Assembly: GCF_014879935.1 (NCBI RefSeq)
Contig: NZ_JACSRD010000226.1
Location: forward strand, 1-62,417
Source of the DNA: Prosthecobacter sp.
GTDB lineage: Bacteria > Verrucomicrobiota > Verrucomicrobiia > Verrucomicrobiales > Verrucomicrobiaceae
DNA length: 62,417 bases
Reading direction: 5' to 3'
This document shows positions 1 through 8,918 of this stretch, one piece after another. The position numbers and the translations under genes were made by a program. Position 1 is the first letter of the stretch, and each line of letters opens with the position of its first letter. The notes below the pieces were generated by a model. It was not told the origin of the DNA, made no database searches, and was given only the letters and a program-made list of their open reading frames with translations.

Positions 1-71
1 GATGGGGGCATCCATTGTCAGTTAACCACCAAAACAGAAAGTACAGAAATTATAGCTTAACGGCATTGGAC

Positions 72-247
72 CTAACCTGCATTTCTCACACTTGTTCAGA
101 GCACGCACTCATCGGCAGAGGTTGGAGTGTAGCCTTGAGGCGATCCGAACGTCTCACAGCCTGCGGATCGGCTAAAGCCTGGACTCCAACCTCCGAAGCG
201 ACGCCCACAGGACATGGAAGCCACACAGTGTGAGAAATGCAGGCTAA
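72..247. mobile_element. MITE-like element with perfect 17-bp terminal inverted repeats
   Basis: Positions 76-92 and 227-243 are perfect 17-bp inverted repeats that begin CCTGCATTTC. They enclose a 168-bp element. A second, internal inverted repeat (118-128 with 183-193, core GGTTGGAGT) would extend the hairpin. The tetranucleotide CTAA occurs directly on both sides (72-75 and 244-247), as a 4-bp target-site duplication would. No transposase is encoded, so this looks like a non-autonomous element. The right CTAA supplies the TAG stop codon of the neighbouring minus-strand gene. No source transposase is visible in the window. Confidence 0.7.
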
Positions 248-1848
248 TTCACCGCTCCGGCCATCTTGATGCCAATTTCCAGCGTCGGCTCCGTCGCGTC
301 ATTCATCGGCGGTTCGGTCGATTTGCCGCCGGAGGTCTTCAAATCGTTGCCGACGGACCAGATCACTCCGCGAGCGAGGTCATATTGCAGCGGAGCGCCG
401 GTGTAGGGGTCCAGCGGCACATCGAGCAGGAAGTTGAAGCTGCGAAGCTGCTCAAGCGACGCGGGCACGGTCTTTTTCTCCGCGATGCAGCGGCGGATGG
501 CAAAGAGGGTGATGATCAGATTCCCACGCGTGCGGACCAGATCGAGCTGCGCCGGCAGCGGCGTGTAAGTCTTCATGTGACGAATGAAATAGACCCGCCC
601 CTCCGAGTTCGGCTGCACTGAACCCTCTCCGCCAGGCATCTCCTTCAGGCGGATGTCGGACGTCTGCGCCAGTGGTGCCCTTGCTTCGTCCCGTAACTGG
701 CGGAAGGCGGTGGCAAAGAGCTGCACGGTCTCATTCGGTTTGAAGAACAGCCGCCCCGGCCGCCGCAACTGCGCACCTCCCGGCATCGTGTCCAGCGGCT
801 CCTGGCTGCCGGGGCCGAGGATGAGCTTCTTCTCATGCACGTAAAAGGCGTTCAGCGCGCTTTGCAGCATCTCCCGCGTCGGCTGGCACACGCTGAACTG
901 GCGCTGGAACTGCCGCAGCGTCGCCTCCGGCAGTTTCGTCTGCCGCAGAAGGTCGCCGAGTGTTTGTGCGGCGAGCGTCTGCGCCTCCAGCGATCTTTGA
1001 TAACCTGAGGGCCAGGCGTGCATCTGCTCCAGACGCCAGCCGATCTCGGCCAGATCGATCGCGGCGGTGAACGCCTCCGCCTCCTGCTGGCGTCGGGAGA
1101 GGTAGGCTGCCTCCACCTGCTTCAAAAGCAACGCGTCACGCCAGCGGGCATCTCCGCACACATCCTCCGCATGCCACGCGGAGTGGCTGGCGTGCCAGTC
1201 GGCGTCTTCCAGCAGGTCACGCAGGTTGTCGAGCGCCGTACCGTTCGCCTGAACGATCCGCGACAGCGTGGGCGTGTCCCACAGCCACGGCGGCCGTCCA
1301 CGAGCGGCATCACCTGCCATCGGAGTGACCGACGCGAGGAACTTCTTCAGCTTCTCCGGCGTGCGAATCGTCAGTGCTTGATCCACAAGCCGCCTCGGCC
1401 GCAGATCCTGGTCAAATCCCGGCGGCTCGTCATGGATGTAAACCCAGGCGACGAAGACAAAGAGCAGCAAACCCATGCTGAGGACGGTCAGGGTGCCCCA
1501 CGAAGCTTCACGCTCCACCTGCAACGGCGGCCTGTGTGGCGCAGGCGTGGAGACGTTTCGCGGCTTCTCCGCAACACGTGGAGACGCAGCCATCGGGGAC
1601 TCTTCTGCCACCGGTTCCGGTCTCGTCGGTGGTCGCGCAGGCACTTGAGGCCGCGGCTCGGCCTTCGGCTTTGCCTCCACCTTCGGCGGCAGCGGCGGCT
1701 CCGGCTCGTCGATGACCTCACGCTTCTTCTTCGCTGGCGGGGCGTCCTGCCACTCGTGATCCAGTCCCCAAGGGGACGCCCACGCGCCATCGCCGCTGTG
1801 CGCGGTTCTTTCGGCGGGCGTCTCTTTCGGCGTGTGGGGCCGGATCAT
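244..1848 (-). CDS. Hypothetical membrane-anchored protein with proline-rich N-terminus
   Basis: I do not recognise a family. The first ~110 residues are rich in proline, alanine, lysine and glutamate and look disordered. One hydrophobic segment follows at about residue 120-140 (LTVLSMGLLLFVFVAWVYI), then a ~390-residue domain that is probably outside the membrane. The C-terminal part contains a stretch ending LDPYTGAPLQYD, a phrase often seen in verrucomicrobial and planctomycetal proteins related to pilin-like or general-secretion components. ATG at 1848 is preferred over a GTG at 1878. The stop codon abuts the MITE-like element, so the original C-terminus could have been altered by that insertion. 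It follows the sulfatase on the same strand. Confidence 0.75.
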   Translation of the reverse strand: MIRPHTPKETPAERTAHSGDGAWASPWGLDHEWQDAPPAKKKREVIDEPEPPLPPKVEAKPKAEPRPQVPARPPTRPEPVAEESPMAASPRVAEKPRNVSTPAPHRPPLQVEREASWGTLTVLSMGLLLFVFVAWVYIHDEPPGFDQDLRPRRLVDQALTIRTPEKLKKFLASVTPMAGDAARGRPPWLWDTPTLSRIVQANGTALDNLRDLLEDADWHASHSAWHAEDVCGDARWRDALLLKQVEAAYLSRRQQEAEAFTAAIDLAEIGWRLEQMHAWPSGYQRSLEAQTLAAQTLGDLLRQTKLPEATLRQFQRQFSVCQPTREMLQSALNAFYVHEKKLILGPGSQEPLDTMPGGAQLRRPGRLFFKPNETVQLFATAFRQLRDEARAPLAQTSDIRLKEMPGGEGSVQPNSEGRVYFIRHMKTYTPLPAQLDLVRTRGNLIITLFAIRRCIAEKKTVPASLEQLRSFNFLLDVPLDPYTGAPLQYDLARGVIWSVGNDLKTSGGKSTEPPMNDATEPTLEIGIKMAGAVN

Positions 1849-1890
1849 GGCCCGCAGTATGCCGCACTTCACCGCCACGGCAACGCGGCG

Positions 1891-3315
1891 TCATTTTTTC
1901 GCCGCCCGCTTGTCCTTCGCCGGTCCGCCGAAATACGGATACGCGTCCCACACGTTCGTCGCCGGGTCCGCGGCACGCGGATCGTCCGTCTCCCGCATCC
2001 AGGTGTCCACTTTGCGGGCCAGCTCCGCCTTGACCGGCTCATAACGGGGATCGGCGGCGAGGTTCACGACTTGATCAGGATCGTTCTTCAAGTCGTAGAG
2101 CTCCTCCGCTGGCCGTTTGCCAAAGCTGATCTCAAACAACGGCTTCACCTTGGGATCACCGGCATGAGTCATCATGTAGGCCTTCGTGCGCGAGCCATCG
2201 ATGTCGCCATACGGCCCCACGGCGAAGTAGAGCTCCGGATCGCCCGCCGGCCAGCGCTCCGGCCGCAGATTGCGCAGGTACAAATGTCCCGCCGTGCGCA
2301 CGCCACGCACCGGATAGCTCAAGTCACCCCGCCGCACGTTGGCGTGCCGCTCGCGTTCGATGAACACGTGATCTCGCCTCACCGCCGGGGGTTTTCCCAT
2401 GAGCACATCGACAAAACTGTGCGCCGTCATCTCCGGCCACGGCTGCAGACCGGCGATCTCCAGAAACGTCGGCGCCAGATCGGTGAGCGAGATGAAGTCG
2501 GCGCTCACCGAGCCTCGTTTCACCTTTCCCGGCCAGCGAACCGCCAGCGGCACGTGAGTTCCATCGTCGTAGCAATGCGCGAGGCCGTGTGGCATCTGCC
2601 AGCCGTTGTCGCTGGTGTGAATGACCACCGTGTTGTCCAGCTCGCCGTTTGTCTCGAGCAAGGCGATCGCTCCGCCGAAGGCCTCATCCATAAGTTCCAC
2701 CTGTGCGAGGTAGTCGGTGATCTCCTCACGCACCTCCGACACATCGGGCAGCGACTTCGGCACCCGCACTTTGGCCGGATCAATGCCACGCGCCTCGCCC
2801 AGGCCCTCCTTCCATTTGTTCAGCGAGGTGTGCGTCGATCCGAACCAGAAGAAGAACGGCTGCTTCTCCTTCCGCACCTGCATGAAGCTGGCGAAGTCCT
2901 CAAACTGCGCTCCAGCGGGATTCAACTCACGTCCGAAGTCGATGAAATTGCCAGGACTCCAGCCTTTGCCGGTGAAACCGACATGCCAGCCAGCTTTTGA
3001 CAGCTCATCGCCGAACACACGGAGCTTCCCCGGAAACTTGCTCCACAAACTCGCCGCATCCACAAGCTGATGCGCCACACGCCCGGTGACGATGCAGGAA
3101 CGTGTGGGCGAGCAAGATGGCACCGGGCAGAACGCATTCGTGAAACGCATGCCCTCGCGGCACATGCGGTCGAACACCGGCGTGCGCACCGCTTTGTCAC
3201 CGTTCGCACCCGCATGCTCGTAGGACCAGTTGTCGCCGATCAGCAGCAGGATGTTCGGCTGTTTGGCTTGAACGTGACCGGCCATCAACGCCAGGAGGAA
3301 AAGCATGCGGATCAT
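1891..3315 (-). CDS. Secreted sulfatase (arylsulfatase family)
   Basis: This 474-residue enzyme should hydrolyse sulfate esters, probably on sulfated polysaccharide, outside the cytoplasm. A signal peptide (residues 1-17) is followed by the N-terminal metal site NILLLIGDNW. The sulfatase signature CSPTR has Cys68 in the position that is converted to formylglycine. A later HTSDNGW segment carries further metal ligands. The start at 3315 is chosen because it begins the signal peptide; longer in-frame starts run into the upstream methyltransferase gene. No maturase (FGE or anSME) is in the window. Substrate cannot be told from sequence. Confidence 0.93.
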   Translation of the reverse strand: MIRMLFLLALMAGHVQAKQPNILLLIGDNWSYEHAGANGDKAVRTPVFDRMCREGMRFTNAFCPVPSCSPTRSCIVTGRVAHQLVDAASLWSKFPGKLRVFGDELSKAGWHVGFTGKGWSPGNFIDFGRELNPAGAQFEDFASFMQVRKEKQPFFFWFGSTHTSLNKWKEGLGEARGIDPAKVRVPKSLPDVSEVREEITDYLAQVELMDEAFGGAIALLETNGELDNTVVIHTSDNGWQMPHGLAHCYDDGTHVPLAVRWPGKVKRGSVSADFISLTDLAPTFLEIAGLQPWPEMTAHSFVDVLMGKPPAVRRDHVFIERERHANVRRGDLSYPVRGVRTAGHLYLRNLRPERWPAGDPELYFAVGPYGDIDGSRTKAYMMTHAGDPKVKPLFEISFGKRPAEELYDLKNDPDQVVNLAADPRYEPVKAELARKVDTWMRETDDPRAADPATNVWDAYPYFGGPAKDKRAAKK

Positions 3316-3347
3316 GGGCCTCAAAACGTCCGCATGGCTGGGAATTG

Positions 3348-3995
3348 TCAGCGCTTTGCCAGGAAACGATATCCACCCAGTGGATGCAGACTGACGCGGA
3401 CTTCCCACTCCGAATCCAATCCGAGCGCCCGCTGCAATTCGTCGCCGCGAAATCCGGCGCGGATGCTCACCCGCATGTCATGGCAATGCACCCGGTTCAA
3501 TCCCACCAATGCGGCGAACAGCCGGCCTGTGACGCGATGAATCCACAGCCGCGCCGGATCCACGGCCACGATCAACCGGGTGCTCAATGAAAGCCGCGAT
3601 CCCAGCACACCGAGCTGTTCATCCGTCAGGTGGTGCAGGAACAGGTTGGCGATCACGATCCTCGATCCAGGAAGCGGATGGTGAAGCACATTGCCACCCG
3701 TCCACGCCGCTGCCGCAGGCCAGTGACGCGGCCGGGGCGCCAGATCGATCGCGTGCAGCCCCTCTTCGCGACACAAACCCGCGCGCAACAGGCGCAATGA
3801 CAAGGTGCCGTCGCCAGCGCCAAGTTCGCTGACATCCCAGTCCACCTTTCCATGACGCCGCATCATGCGCTCGATCCAGCGATGATTCCCCATCACGGCG
3901 TTCACCCACAGCATCTGCTCCCGCGTACGAATGGCCTCGGGATCATCCGGTGGCAGCAGGTCGAGCAGCTCGGGCTCAATGGAGCGATGTTTCAT
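3348..3995 (-). CDS. SAM-dependent methyltransferase (class I fold)
   Basis: A 215-residue protein with a glycine-rich SAM-binding motif VSELGAGDGTLSLRLL at about residues 55-70, followed by an acidic LHAIDLAPRP that would bind the ribose. A later segment, GSRIVIANLFLHHLTDEQLG, matches the region after motif II in small-molecule methyltransferases. The C-terminal half resembles methyltransferases found beside polyketide or lipid genes, but this gene lies 4 kb from the type III polyketide operon. Substrate unknown. It is 32 bp upstream of the sulfatase and could share its transcript. The promoter would lie in the divergent gap before the RND gene. Confidence 0.8.
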   Translation of the reverse strand: MKHRSIEPELLDLLPPDDPEAIRTREQMLWVNAVMGNHRWIERMMRRHGKVDWDVSELGAGDGTLSLRLLRAGLCREEGLHAIDLAPRPRHWPAAAAWTGGNVLHHPLPGSRIVIANLFLHHLTDEQLGVLGSRLSLSTRLIVAVDPARLWIHRVTGRLFAALVGLNRVHCHDMRVSIRAGFRGDELQRALGLDSEWEVRVSLHPLGGYRFLAKR

Positions 3996-4145
3996 CCGGT
4001 GGCGTTCGAAAAAGGGGCCTTTCAGCCGCCAGACTGACGGAGCCAGTGCGTCCTGTCACCCTGTCCCGTCCACCGTTCTCACATCGGCGTTTCCCTGACC
4101 CGCAATTTGCACCACGGCGGGGCCGCGTTGAAACTGGGAACTCGC

Positions 4146-6695
4146 ATGGACTCCTCCCTAACTCCAGCCATCACACGCGGCGGCATCACCCAGTTCTTTG
4201 TAGAGCATCGAGTCCTCGGCTGGCTGGCCATGATTGCCGTTTTGGCCTGGGGCTGCCTTTCATTCACTCAACTGCCGCAGCAGGAGGACCCGACGTTTCC
4301 GACGCATGATGCGGTGCTCATCACGGTGATGCCGGGGGCTCCGGCGGAGGTGATGAAGAAGGAAATCACCATCAAACTCGAAGCGGCTCTGGTGAAGCTG
4401 CCGACGTTGGAGAAACTACAGTCGCAGTCGAAGGACAACGTGTCGATCATCGTGGTTACTTTGAAGACGGACCGGAAGGAGGTCATTGAGGCACACTGGA
4501 AGCAGGCGAAAGAACTCATCGCGGAGGTAAAGCTGCCAGAGGGCTGCAACGAGCCGCGGCTGGAGACGGATTTTCAGCTTCCGGCGACGTTGCTCTTTTC
4601 TGTTTTGGCTGACGATGGAACAAAGGCAGGCGAAGCTGCCGACATCATTGAGCAGGAACTCAAAAAAGTGCCGAGCACGGGGCGCATCCGGCAGTTTGGG
4701 CATCCACCGGCGGAGATTTTGAGCTTTGAGGACATGGTGGCGGCGAGCTACAGCACGCGGACGCTGCATCGTGAGGGCGATGGCCCGTTGAAGCCATCGG
4801 CGAGTGTGCTGGTGGCGGTGGAGATGAAGGCGGGGAACATCATCCGCGACTTCAAAACGGATGTGCTGGCGCAAATCGAGAAAACGAAGATGCCGGAGGG
4901 CGTGCGCGTCATCACGGTGTCGGATCAACCGGCGGCCACGGCGCATCGCATCGAGGAGTTTTTGCGCTGTTTCATCGAGGCGGTGATCGTGGTCGTGCTG
5001 GTGGCGCTGCTGCTGATGGACTGGCGCACCGCACTGGTGGTGGCGGTGGCGATTCCGCTGACGATTGCGATGACGCTCGGCGGCATGGCGGCGCTGGACG
5101 TGCCGCTGCAGCAGATTTCCATCGCGGCGCTCATCATCTCGCTCGGCATGCTCGTGGATGATCCGGTGGTGGCGTCGGATGGCATCAATCGCGAGCTCGC
5201 CGAAGGCCAGCCGCGCGGCATCGCGGCGTGGCTGGGGCCATTTAAACTGCGTCGCGCGATCTTTTTCGGCACGGTGATCAACATCGTGGCCTTCCTGCCG
5301 CTGGCACTGCTGCCGGGAGACATGGGCGCGTTCATCATTTCGCTGCCGATTGTCATCACGCTGGCACTGGTGTCGTCGCGCATCGTGTCGATGACCTTCA
5401 TTCCGCTGCTCGGTTACTATCTTTTGAAGGGACAGAAGGGTTTTGATGCCGTGAGTGGCTCGCATCCGCTTTACCGGCTCGTGCCGGTGTATCGCGCCGC
5501 GTTGCAATTTGGGCTGCGCAGGCCGCTGGCGACGGTTTTGGGCGCTTTTGCCCTTTTGGCGGCCAGCACGGCTTTGATCCCGCTTTTCGGCAAACAGTTC
5601 TTCCCGGCCGCAGAGCGGAATCAACTGCTCGTGGACATCCAATTGCCCGAAGGCAGCCCGATTGAGCAAACGATGGCCGTCACGGCTCGCATGGGCGATT
5701 TCCTGCAAAAAGACGACGCCATCCAAAGTGCCGTGATGGTCAGCGGCGGCGGCACGCCCATGTTTTACTACAACGTGCTGCCACGCCAGAGCGCCGCAAA
5801 CGTGGCGCAGGTGCTGGTGAACACGCGAAAGGCCGAGGATGTGCCCGCGCTCATCGTGCATCTGCGCGAAGTCTTCGACCGCGAGATTACGGACGCGCTT
5901 TGCCTCGTGAAACAGATCGAACAAGGCCCAGCGCTCGAAACACCGATCCAGATCGAAGTCAGCGGCCCGGGTTATTTGGAAGCCAAGGTAGCCAAAGTGG
6001 CCGAGGAGCTGCGAAAAGCCGGTGCTTACAAGGTCCACGACGACTCCGCCATTCTATCACGGCTCAATCAGCGACGCACGATTACCGTGAAGGCGCTCGC
6101 GCCATTCGGTGAGCTGGCCTCGCGCATCCTCGCGAAGGCTCGCGAGCATTTTCCGAAGGAAGGCATCGCTTTCGGCGGTGAGGAGCGCGAACTGACCAAC
6201 AGCCAGCGCGAGATGGAGCGCGTGTTGAAGATTTCGCTCGCGCTGATCGCGCTGGCGATGGTGATCCAGTTCCGCTCGATCATGAAATCGCTCGTGGTGA
6301 TGCTCACGGTGCCGCTGGGGCTCATCGGAGCCTTCACCGGCCTGGCGACGACGCACGCGTCCTTCGGCTTCATGGCGCTGATCGGCATCGTGAGCCTCGC
6401 CGGAGTCATCGTGAGCCACATCATCGTTTTGTCGGACTTCATCGAGGAAGAGCGTGCCGCAGGCGTGGAGCTCGAAAAGGCGCTCATGCATGCCGCGCTG
6501 GTGCGTCTGCGTGCCGTTCTGGCCACCGTCTTCGCCACCGTGTGCGGCTTGATCCCGCTGGCGCTGACGGGCGGCGAGTTGTGGCGACCGCTCACTGCCG
6601 TACACATCTTCGGCCTGCTGTTTGCCACGGTACTGACGCTGCTGGTGCTGCCCGTGCTCTATTTCCTCTTCGCGAGGTGGAAGTGGATCAAGTGA
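4146..6695 (+). CDS. RND-family efflux permease lacking both docking subdomains
   Basis: An inner-membrane proton-driven exporter of the AcrB/HAE type. It has TM1 near residue 25, TM2-6 from about residue 273, the TM4 acidic pair in GMLVDDPVVASDG, and a second six-helix block near the C-terminus. At about 849 residues it is about 200 shorter than AcrB. The losses are symmetrical. The first periplasmic loop jumps from RIRQFGHPPAEI to a segment matching the end of the DN subdomain. The second jumps from KVHDDSAI to LNQRRTITVKA, omitting DC. The porter repeats otherwise remain. No membrane-fusion or outer-membrane partner is adjacent. ATG at 4146 is chosen over a TTG at 4107. Substrate unknown. 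Confidence 0.88.
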   Translation: MDSSLTPAITRGGITQFFVEHRVLGWLAMIAVLAWGCLSFTQLPQQEDPTFPTHDAVLITVMPGAPAEVMKKEITIKLEAALVKLPTLEKLQSQSKDNVSIIVVTLKTDRKEVIEAHWKQAKELIAEVKLPEGCNEPRLETDFQLPATLLFSVLADDGTKAGEAADIIEQELKKVPSTGRIRQFGHPPAEILSFEDMVAASYSTRTLHREGDGPLKPSASVLVAVEMKAGNIIRDFKTDVLAQIEKTKMPEGVRVITVSDQPAATAHRIEEFLRCFIEAVIVVVLVALLLMDWRTALVVAVAIPLTIAMTLGGMAALDVPLQQISIAALIISLGMLVDDPVVASDGINRELAEGQPRGIAAWLGPFKLRRAIFFGTVINIVAFLPLALLPGDMGAFIISLPIVITLALVSSRIVSMTFIPLLGYYLLKGQKGFDAVSGSHPLYRLVPVYRAALQFGLRRPLATVLGAFALLAASTALIPLFGKQFFPAAERNQLLVDIQLPEGSPIEQTMAVTARMGDFLQKDDAIQSAVMVSGGGTPMFYYNVLPRQSAANVAQVLVNTRKAEDVPALIVHLREVFDREITDALCLVKQIEQGPALETPIQIEVSGPGYLEAKVAKVAEELRKAGAYKVHDDSAILSRLNQRRTITVKALAPFGELASRILAKAREHFPKEGIAFGGEERELTNSQREMERVLKISLALIALAMVIQFRSIMKSLVVMLTVPLGLIGAFTGLATTHASFGFMALIGIVSLAGVIVSHIIVLSDFIEEERAAGVELEKALMHAALVRLRAVLATVFATVCGLIPLALTGGELWRPLTAVHIFGLLFATVLTLLVLPVLYFLFARWKWIK

Positions 6696-6697
6696 GG

Positions 6698-6875
6698 CGC
6701 GACAGCGTTTTGGAGTACGGCGGCCCTCCGCCGCTTTGGAGCGCTCACCGACTCGCGAACCACAGCAGAATGCACTTCGGCACTCAGGGGCTTCGAGGAA
6801 GGCTGTTTGAACTTCGTGAGCGATGTGGACTCACGAAAGCGCTGGAGGGCCAGCGCACTCCAAAACGCTGTCGCG
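6698..6875. repeat. 178-bp REP/BIME-like element, copy 1
   Basis: The ends are inverted repeats: CGCGACAGCGTTTTGGAGT at the left and its complement at 6857-6875. The inside holds GC-rich hairpins such as GCGGCCCTCCGCCGC. A second copy of exactly the same length lies at 7478-7655 in direct orientation. The two copies flank the REP-associated transposase gene, the usual arrangement for RAYT systems. This copy begins 2 bp after the RND stop codon and ends 10 bp from the transposase stop, so it may also act as a terminator between the converging genes. Confidence 0.85.
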
Positions 6876-6885
6876 AGATTCGAAA

Positions 6886-7470
6886 TCACCACTCCGAATC
6901 AACGTCGTAGTCGTCGGGAACGTTAATTTTGTCGGTCTTGAAGCGTTGGATGGACTTCACGAGGGCGGGACTGGTGGTTTGCTCGAACCAGGCGGCGGAG
7001 CACCAGGGATAGTCTTTGGTGACTCGCACGAGGCCGTGATGCACAGCGTTACTGTGCGTGTAGTTCAAGCGGGCGAAGTAGGAGTTCGTGTGCGTGAGCT
7101 GCGTCTCGCGGTAGTTGTGCCACACTTTGCGACCCGGAGTGCCGTCGAGCTTGTTGACCCAGCCGCTGAGTTTGACGTGCAGCATGCCGAGCATCGGTTC
7201 GAGCGTGGCGGGGTGTTCCGGGGACTTGGCGACGAAATGGTAGTGGTTGGAAAAGACCGCCCAAGCTTCGAGAGACCAGCCGTATTTGGCGGTGACGATC
7301 AGCAGGCCGCGCTGGAGGACTTCGAGACGCTTGGGACCGCGAAAGTGATGCGCTTTGAGGTAGGTCGCCGCAGTGACGAAATAGGTGCCACGCTCCGTGA
7401 GTCGATGCGGCGGCGCATGCGGCCAATCGATGGTTTTGGCATGGGGGAGTGTGGAAGGCTTGAAGGACAA
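6886..7470 (-). CDS. REP-associated tyrosine transposase (RAYT, Y1 family)
   Basis: A single-strand nuclease that acts on repetitive extragenic palindromes. The Y1-transposase HUH site is visible as NHYHFV at about residue 78, after the typical GTYFVTAATY strand. The candidate nucleophile tyrosine lies in SYFARLNYTHSNAVHHGLV (about residues 130-148), followed by WCSAAWF. Length (194) fits the family. The gene is bracketed by the 178-bp repeats, its likely substrates. No ATG lies near the expected N-terminus; the track start at 7470 is TTG, so the true start is uncertain. Confidence 0.9.
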   Translation of the reverse strand: MSFKPSTLPHAKTIDWPHAPPHRLTERGTYFVTAATYLKAHHFRGPKRLEVLQRGLLIVTAKYGWSLEAWAVFSNHYHFVAKSPEHPATLEPMLGMLHVKLSGWVNKLDGTPGRKVWHNYRETQLTHTNSYFARLNYTHSNAVHHGLVRVTKDYPWCSAAWFEQTTSPALVKSIQRFKTDKINVPDDYDVDSEW

Positions 7471-7477
7471 CGCAAGT

Positions 7478-7655
7478 CGCGACAGCGTTTTGGAGTGCGG
7501 CGGCCCTCCGCCGCTTTCGGGCGCTCACTGACGCGCGAGTCGCCGGAAAATTCACTTCGGCAGTCAGGAGCTTCGATGAAGGCTGTTGGGTCTTCGTTGA
7601 TATCGTGGCCTCACGAAAGCGCTGGAGGGCCAGCGCACTCCATGACGCTGTCGCG
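7478..7655. repeat. 178-bp REP/BIME-like element, copy 2
   Basis: This is a direct-orientation copy of 6698-6875 with the same terminal inverted repeats and the same GCGGCCCTCCGCCGC core. Differences between the copies are scattered substitutions. It sits immediately upstream of the transposase start and 6 bp from the stop codon of the ketosynthase gene, so it separates the lipid operon from the transposase. Confidence 0.85.
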
Positions 7656-7661
7656 CCTGCG

Positions 7662-8918
7662 TCACGCCTGACCGAAAATAAGCGCCACATTTGCGCCGCC
7701 AAAGCCGCTGCTGTTGCTCATCGCCACGCTTGGGGCTTCATCGCATCTTTCAGTGAGAATCGAGATCCCTTCGCAGGCGGGATCGAGGTTTTGGGTCTTC
7801 GCGGAGGCGGGCATGAAGGCTTCGCCGAGGGCGAGACAGCAGATGCCAGCTTCGAGGGCTCCGGCGAGGCTCAAACCGTGGCCGGTGAGGGCTTTGGTGC
7901 TGCTAACTTTCGGGCTTTTGTCGCCGGTGAAGATGGCTTTGAGGGCGTTGAGTTCGGCGAGGTCGCCAGCCGCCGTGGCGGTGGCGTGGGCGTTGAGGTA
8001 GTCGATGGCGCTGGGGTCGAGATGGGCGTCTTGCAATGCGTTCGTCATCGCACGGGCGAGACCTGCACCGCTAGGATCCGGCGCAACGACGTCGTAGCCG
8101 TCGGAGGCCTGGCCCCAGCCTTTGACTTCGGCGTAGATGGTCGCGCCGCGGGCGGCGGCGTGTTCGGCGTCTTCGAGGACGAGCGCTGCACCGCCGCCGG
8201 TGATGATGAAGCCATCGCGATTCACGTCAAAGGGTCGCGGAGCAAGCGCGGGATCGCTTTGAGCACTCAAGGCACGCAGCGAGGCAAAGGGCAGGATGTT
8301 GCACGGATGACAATCTTCCGCGCCAACGACGAACATGATCTTCTGACGGCCCATGCGAATCAAATCGCATGCGCTGCCCAAGGCGTGCGCGGAGGAGGCG
8401 CAGGCGCTGCTGAAGCCGACGGAGGCACCTTTGATGGCAAACTTCGCGGTGAGATTGAGGTGGAGCGAGTTCGGCATGCCGGTGACGACGGTCGGTGCCG
8501 AGGTGCGGGCGGGGCCGCGGGTGAGAACGGAGTCGAGGGCGACATGCGTCATCCACGACGAGCCTGCGGAGGCGCAGTAGAGGCCGGTTTGCGGTGAAGA
8601 GACGAGCGCGGGATTGAGCTGCGCATCGCGGATGGCCTCGTCCATGGCGACGGAGGCGAAGACGGCATTCGGCACGAGTGTGCGGAGCTGCGAGCGGCTG
8701 AACTGCACGTGCGCGGGGAAGGTCCAGTCGAGCGGATCGGCGGTGGGAAAGGAAAAGCCCTTCAAGGTGCCGGCGAGCTTCACGCGGTCGTTCGCGGCAG
8801 CGAGTTCGGGCATGACTTCGATGCCGCAGCGGCCTTCACGGAGGCTTTGCAGCACCTCTGCACGGCTGTTGCCGATGCTGGAGATGAAGCCGAGGCCGGT
8901 GACGACGACGCGGTTCAT
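7662..8918 (-). CDS. Beta-ketoacyl-ACP synthase (KAS II/FabF-like)
   Basis: A thiolase-fold condensing enzyme that would extend an acyl chain on the carrier protein encoded just upstream. Catalytic residues are visible: Cys173 in SSACASSAHALG, His311 in NAHATAT (NAHGT in most relatives), Lys342 in SSTKALTGH and His347. Length 418 is normal. It overlaps the acyl carrier protein gene by 4 bp (ATGA) and is the last gene of the type III polyketide operon. It may make or lengthen the fatty acyl starter used by the polyketide synthase; that role is inferred from context. Confidence 0.9.
   Translation of the reverse strand: MNRVVVTGLGFISSIGNSRAEVLQSLREGRCGIEVMPELAAANDRVKLAGTLKGFSFPTADPLDWTFPAHVQFSRSQLRTLVPNAVFASVAMDEAIRDAQLNPALVSSPQTGLYCASAGSSWMTHVALDSVLTRGPARTSAPTVVTGMPNSLHLNLTAKFAIKGASVGFSSACASSAHALGSACDLIRMGRQKIMFVVGAEDCHPCNILPFASLRALSAQSDPALAPRPFDVNRDGFIITGGGAALVLEDAEHAAARGATIYAEVKGWGQASDGYDVVAPDPSGAGLARAMTNALQDAHLDPSAIDYLNAHATATAAGDLAELNALKAIFTGDKSPKVSSTKALTGHGLSLAGALEAGICCLALGEAFMPASAKTQNLDPACEGISILTERCDEAPSVAMSNSSGFGGANVALIFGQA

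Noticed and set aside
15..233. A 72-residue plus-strand open frame at the left edge
   Set aside because: It lies across the MITE-like element and its protein has no recognisable features.
1018..3000. A 660-residue plus-strand open frame
   Set aside because: It runs opposite the well-supported 544-residue protein and sulfatase. Its protein is Arg/His-rich with no motif, typical of an antisense shadow in high-GC DNA.
4416..6038. A 540-residue minus-strand open frame over the RND gene
   Set aside because: His/Arg/Gln-rich shadow; the RND frame has conserved TM and porter sequence.
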